From Limonium bicolor (taxonomy: Eukaryota > Streptophyta > Magnoliopsida > Caryophyllales > Plumbaginaceae): a DNA stretch of 64,000 bases. The DNA is taken from positions 1 to 64,000 of the forward strand of contig JAIOTZ010000288.1 in assembly GCA_023374045.1 (NCBI GenBank), written 5' to 3'. The translations under genes were made by a program, and so were the position numbers. This document shows, piece after piece, positions 58,440 to 64,000 of this stretch (position 1 is its first letter; every line of letters begins with the position of its first letter). The notes beneath the pieces are model-generated. The model worked only from the letters and a program-made list of their open reading frames with translations, did no database searches and had not been told where the DNA came from.

Positions 58440-61400
58440 TGTAACACCCCAACTCAATCCAAATGTGGTCTCGCAACTTAACAGCATATATATATACATG
58501 TCACAGCGGAATTCTTTACACTCCAGGACCTTGCCACGGTCTGACTACAGAATATACCGAACATTAGTACATAACAACCTTAACCAAATACATATCCTTC
58601 TTACAATCTCCTCACATCCTATACATCTTACTAACTCAATTGCCATACGAGTGTACATGCACAACTCGTAGGCCACGCTTAACCCATAACATCTGTATCC
58701 CCTTCTTACTCTCGCGACGGCCGCCTCCTGATGTTCACCTGTGTAGTAAAAACAGCCCCCAAAGGGGGTCAGCACGAATGCTGGTACGATCCTCTCATGG
58801 CCCCCAAGCTAACGTGGCTACGACGACTAATTGTCGATAGCATGGAGGTTGATTAGATGCACAACATAATAGTAAATGTGTAAACAACAATCCAAATATG
58901 AACAATCAAAGTTCACCCACAATGAACGACTTAAATGCGTTCCCTTAATTAGAGAGTTAATTATTTACCCCTTAAGTTATATTCCTCTTAATCTTAGTCC
59001 ATCCTTATCTACCTCAATCTTAATCTTAACTTAATCTAGAAACAACCACCCTTTAATAAGGAGTGGATGTAGCTTATCTTAGCCTTAATAATACAAACCA
59101 TCCTTTAAAGAGGAATGGTTGCAACTTATCTTAATCTTACCTTATGTATGCCAACCGTTCTCTCATTGGGAACAGGTTAGCCCTTAGTTCGTTGTTTATT
59201 TTTGTAGGGCTTGGTTAACCCTAGCCAGCAGCAGGACACTTACCGGCAATAAACAACATTCTTAAATTGTTGGGGATGTAGGCTTGATCCCCCCACGCCA
59301 TCTTAAAGCCACCTACCTTGGACTGGATGTCCAATGTAGCCGAGCCGGCCAACCGACCCAAGGCTACTAGTCCGAGGACTAGTCCTTAATCGGAAGTCGA
59401 ATCTGCTATAGATACCGACCCCCTTTCCTTAGCATGCATGACCGGAGATCGGTCCCGGGTTTCCTCACTCAAGTTCCAGTTAGTAGTAGTCTCAAGACCA
59501 TGTTTGTTGGTTAACCTCTTTCGGTTTGTATCAACCCATATTAGGGAGCATTCCTTAGTCTCACTCAATTCCTTACTAAACGTTGGTTAGTAAGTTCTCA
59601 CGATATGTTGTGTTAGTTTTCAAACATCACACAACAATACAATATTTAATATTCGGTTGCATGCTTTATCTTGTTTAGTGAGCACACAAAAACAAATAGC
59701 ACACAAGCCGAGGGACACCTCGTTAGCAAGCAGGTCACAAGAAGAACTGTACCGTTCACCGTTGGTCGTTCGGTTGCTTAATCTTTTCCGGAGTCCAATT
59801 TCCAAGTCCTAAAACATTCATTCAGTTTTAGGTTGCTAATCACGTAACTTAATTCAACTTACTTAACTTACTTAACTTGCTTAACTTACTTAACTTACTT
59901 AACCCTTAATGGTCCCCACCTAACACCTCTTAAGTCTTACAACTTAATCTTACAAACTTAACCTTAAACTTTTAAGTTTATTCTTAGCTTAACCCCTTAG
60001 GTCTTTATACCTCTAGTAATCTTTGCCCCCTCAATGGGGTACCCTTAATACCACTAAACACTCTTAGGATTTCTTTTTTTTTTTGTCTTAAGGGTCGTCC
60101 GACCCACCGACTGGGTCGGACCATTCCAGAGATCCTCCCGTCTTTTAAAACCCTCCGTCCGACCCACCGTCCGACCCACCAACTGGGTCGGACCATTATA
60201 GAAACTCTTATGGCGGCTTAACAGAGGTCCGTCCGACCGAAGCTTGGGTCGGACCCCTGGGTCGGACGCCACCAGAACATGTCCAAAAATTGTTAAATCT
60301 TCACCAAACTTCTCCTTAAGCCTTCTAATGTGTTCTAACATCATTTAGACCCTTAACCCACCTTCAATCATCCTCCAAACTCATGAAAATCACCTCCAAA
60401 GATCATTCCAACCTTTAGCTCAATTCTTGTAAGAAATTCCTAACACTTGTCAATTAATTCCTTATATTTCTAACATGTACATTTTGTCTAAAACTTCAAC
60501 TAACCAAAGTGTTTCTTTTCTACCCATATAACTCCTCCTTAACATCATTGCACTCCATCTTTGCTTGTTTAACCTTTCAAGGTCATCTTGCATGTCCATG
60601 CACAATTTTCTCTTCTTTTCACTTGTTACTATCATCTTAAACTCTTAAGCTTGCTTATACATTTCTTTCCATTACCTTAATACCTTGACATTGTTCTTCA
60701 TTTACCTTAACCATGCAACGCCCTCTTAGGCATTTCCACTTCTTTTATGCAACTTACTCACCATTCTCATGATCATAACCTCTTATACGTTTCTAGTCAT
60801 TTCCTTGACGACTTACAACATTCTCCTACCATTTTCACTTCCATCACCCAAGTCCACACATTACCATTCAACCAAACCTTACTAGTCCACCACTAATATC
60901 ACCACCTCTTACACAAACTTCCCGAACTCTCATTGTTCTTCTCTTAGTTCATACCTAAATCATCTCAAAGCATTATACATCATTTCCTCCAGATTTGCAC
61001 AAGTCTTACCATTCCTCATACCATGACTTTGGTGTGTTCAATGCACCCATCTAAACTCTTATTTCCTCATAGACCATTCTAGGTCATTCTAAACCTCAAG
61101 AACTCCTTAGTTAACTCATTTCCACTCAAATTCCTTTTTATGACTCCTAGTAAATCCTAGGTCATATTAGTTCACCACCATCACCTAAACACTTATTTTC
61201 TACTCAAATTTCGCCATAGCTTCTCTAGTATCTTATCATGCCCACACATTGTTTTCCTCATTCAACCATCTCACACACATCAAGTTCTTTCTCATCACAT
61301 CTCATCACCAAACCAACTCATTCACAACAACTCATTATATTGCAATAATCTTAAATTGCATAGCACCAAGGCTCTTAAATGACATGGCTCTTAGGCCCTT

Positions 61401-62979
61401 AAATGACTTAAACTTAAACACTGAATTTCCCACATATAAAAGCCTTCAACCTGCAAATACACCCATCAATCTCATAGTGGTTACAATACTCTTAAAATCC
61501 ATCTTAAACTTATATTACTAACTCATTCCCATTGGCTCCTTAGTCACAAGTTCACAAGCTTATTTAAGTTCTTTTTCTTAGGTTACATAACCCATTACCT
61601 AATGTGAGCCCTAGGCTACATTGGTACCCATCTAAAACTCATTCCTTAAACCTTAAACCACCATTAGGTAAGTAATTTACCTTGTTTTCTCAAGCTTATC
61701 TTATCTTCCTCCTTAGACCTTCTTCTTGAATGAATATCGGCCACCACTTAAACTTCCTTTGCCAATGTTCTAACCAATATTCAATGACTCACATGAGTAC
61801 TAAACAATACACTAACCTCAAGGAATGAAAACCTAGGTTAGAAATGTGTTCTAAGGCATAAAAGTGGATGATTACCTTTGAAGTCTCAAGGTAGACCTTG
61901 GCATTGAATGAAATAGGACCTCCACTAGTCCTTGGTGAATAAATCAAGCTAGAACAAGGCATAAAAACAAGGCCCCATGAGTAGTAATTTTCGGCCATGT
62001 GGAAGGAATGATGGAAACATGGTTTTTCTTACATTTTCTTTACCTTATGAGAATGGAGAAGCTAACGAGCTCTTCAAACTTGATTTTCCTCAATCAATGG
62101 AGTTTTCTCATGGCACCAAACTTGAGATTTGAAAGATTTTAAAAGATAGAAAGATAGGCCTTGGCCTAACTAAGAGAAATCTATACTTAGTTTTGATTTG
62201 GAGCTAAAATGAGTAAGTTGTTGCCAAAGCAAGGTGGTGTTGCCATGGGTGCTGCTCCTACGTGAATGAAGGGAGGAAGAAGATGGTGAAACCGTGTGAA
62301 GAAGAGAAATGAAGAGAGAGAAGAAGAAAAGGTAGCTTATAAGAGATATTTTGTTTTTATAAAGCAAATAGTAACTTTACTTATTTCCCTCTTCTTTTCT
62401 TTAATTGAATGACTCATGTGGTGACTCACCACTCTCAAAAATCGGCCCCCTTGTTAAATAAGGGCATGTTTGGCCTTTATTGACCAATTAACTAAACTAA
62501 GTTGATTAAAGACTAAACTAGTCACTATTTGGCACTATTCACAAATCAGTGCACATATTTCTGAAATTTTTGATTTCCCATTGATTTAGACTTCCTAATG
62601 TGATACTAATTAGTACACATGTTGATTAAAGAGTAATGATGGACATTTAGCCACTCAAAACCCATTTCTAAGACAATTTCTCAAAAATGTGCTTTAAGAC
62701 TTCTTAAAGCACATTTTGTGTTTTAACTTGTTTTCAAGCTTGGTTTCTTGCTAATTGATTTAAAATGTCCATTAGCATATTACTAAAGTCTTATAATGGT
62801 ATTTGGGTGCTAATCAAAGTCACTCCAAGCTTAGAGCACGTTTTTGCCCAAATTGCCCTTAAGGCACTTTCTTGTGTTTTCCTTGGTTTAAATTGTCTAC
62901 CAATCTTTCTAAGGCATATTCTAGCCTTACTACATCATAATTTGATGTTTACTTAGCATACTTAGGTTTGGGGTATTCA
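58440..62979 (-). repeat. 5' LTR of element D
   Basis: Nearly identical to 48698-53236. Many differences are one- or two-base indels, for example CATCACAAACAATAC against CATCACACAACAATAC. In this copy the central palindrome (60231-60254) has one changed base. Confidence 0.93.
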
Positions 62980-64000
62980 GCTATGTCCAAAATTCTAGCT
63001 TCTAAACCAATATTCTCTTCATCATTTCATGAAGGAAACTTGGATCTTCAATCATCCTAAGGTGTACCAAAAATTCCTTTACAAATACCTAAGGTAAACT
63101 CTTATAAACTATTCCAAATCTTACTTATAAATCCTTGTTAGAAGTCTACCACTTGGATCACCTAAATATATAGATGGAGGCCGAAAATTCTACAACAATA
63201 TATCATTGGAGGAGCTTGGAATTCAAGAGGAAATCAAGTACAAGAATCATCTTGATTTAAGGAGTAAGTTTCTATAATTAAACCTATTAAGTTTAAGTTT
63301 GATTTAAGCTTCAAACTTTGGTACAAAATTTATGTACAAACCTTAGAATAATTAAGGCCGAAAACTATATGATAAATTATCAAGAAAATAGCTTATAACA
63401 TATAAGGTAAGATATTACCTTAAGGTATAAATTTGTGTCACTAAATTTAATTAAGATGCATATATTCAAGCCGGATATTCTAGGAGTTAAATGTTTATTT
63501 TGAGTTTATAATTATTCTAAGTCATTAGCATAATTTTTAGAAGTGTTATATGGCTTATATACATTTATATATACATATTATAAGATATAAATCAAGTTTA
63601 GAAACCATATGGTAAAATAGTGTTACAGCCGAGAACAAAGTATTTCATTTGGTGATTTTTGAAGTATATAAGTGTATTAGCTTATATTATAAATTTTGGG
63701 AATATTAAAAATAGCTACAAGTATTTAAAATGGCTGTTTAATAAGTTAAATGGCTAAAATGTAAATTTTGGAAAGTATAGTGTACTAAATATAATTGCCG
63801 AGAGTTTAAGGATTTATTTGGCATAATTATGATATAATATAAGGTAGGAATTAATATTATGAATTTTGGTTAAATTAAACAAATGTTTAAGTGTTAAAAT
63901 AACATTTTATAAAGTGTTGGGGCTATTTTGTAATTTCTGGAAAATATAGTGTATAACCGAATTACATATGATTTTCTGGGTATATTAAAGTATTAATTAT

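Larger units (their letters stand above)
48698..62979 (-). mobile_element. Element D: young chromovirus-type LTR element without coding region
   Basis: Two nearly identical LTRs of about 4.54 kb flank a 5.2-kb interior; the duplication GCTAT lies at 48693-48697 and 62980-62984. On the minus strand there is a PBS (TGGTATCAGAGC, initiator-Met type) at 58434-58423 and a PPT at the other end. No gag or pol motif or long frame is seen in the interior on either strand. The element resembles a large retrotransposon derivative moved in trans. Signals, LTR ends (GGGGTGTTACA) and the GGGGACAAAG motif before the PPT point to the Tekay/Del chromovirus group. Confidence 0.9.
46616..64000 (+). repeat. G: chromovirus LTR, split by element D and running off the window
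   Basis: Starts TGAAATACCCCTAACCTTTAA like solo LTR E, runs to 48697, is interrupted by element D and its duplication, and continues at 62985. Its last part (GGCCGAAAAC, AACATTTTATAAAGTGTTGGGG) matches LTR E near 34690, about 1.8 kb into that LTR, so more than 2 kb may lie beyond the window. No genes are seen. Splice-like words are at 48415, 48529-48653 and 63174-63263. Confidence 0.75.

Overview
The window is plant nuclear DNA, most likely from a flowering plant with a large, repeat-rich genome. Reasons: gypsy-type LTR retrotransposons of Athila/Tat and chromovirus (Tekay/Del-like) character, CACTA, hAT and Mutator-like DNA transposons, a plant L1-type LINE, a tRNA-derived SINE, and one spliced plant gene. 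The species cannot be named from sequence alone. Only one host gene is recognisable: a four-exon, minus-strand WSS1/SPRTN-like DNA-protein-crosslink protease (22565-23943). Nearly all other sequence is mobile DNA inserted into older mobile DNA.

Left block (1-15949, minus): a non-autonomous, gag-only LTR element (A; PBS of the tRNA-Asp type). Its leader is split by a second gag-only element (C, 3858-13298, TSD CTAAG) whose long 3' untranslated region holds four tandem-repeat arrays. Its 5' LTR is split by a 1,048-bp CACTA element (13473-14520, TSD CTC).

Middle block (15950-28680): a decayed LINE (about 16314-21300, plus), AT-rich spacer, the protease gene, a long stretch with nothing recognised, a 795-bp non-autonomous hAT element (26184-26978, TSD ATCGCAAG), and a long-inverted-repeat Mutator-like element (about 27112-28672) whose left arm carries a SINE.

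Right block (28690-64000): a truncated C-family LTR, then a nest of LTR elements. H (an old minus-sense chromovirus LTR) contains F (diverged minus LTR). F contains solo LTR E (32877-37056, TSD CAATC) and gag-only element B (39363-46615, same family as A). B contains a 1,354-bp CACTA element (42567-43920, TSD GAC) and LTR G (from 46616). G contains element D (48698-62979, TSD GCTAT), a young element with LTRs of about 4.5 kb, good priming signals and no recognisable coding region. That makes five insertion levels on one path (H, F, B, G, D).

None of the LTR elements here encodes a polymerase, so any past movement must have used enzymes supplied in trans. The most interesting structure is not coding. 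(1) The three element families whose 3' ends are present (A/B, C, D) have a stem-loop directly beside the polypurine tract, and each carries extra internal copies of the tract; most of these copies also have a hairpin, with unrelated stem sequences but similar geometry. (2) The chromovirus LTRs carry, on their sense strand, trains of short segments bounded by canonical splice acceptors and donors. (3) Several LTR families carry GC-rich inverted-repeat clusters. LTR pairs of the youngest elements (C, D) appear to differ mostly by single-base indels, so some frameshifts here, including the one in the protease gene, may be sequencing errors.
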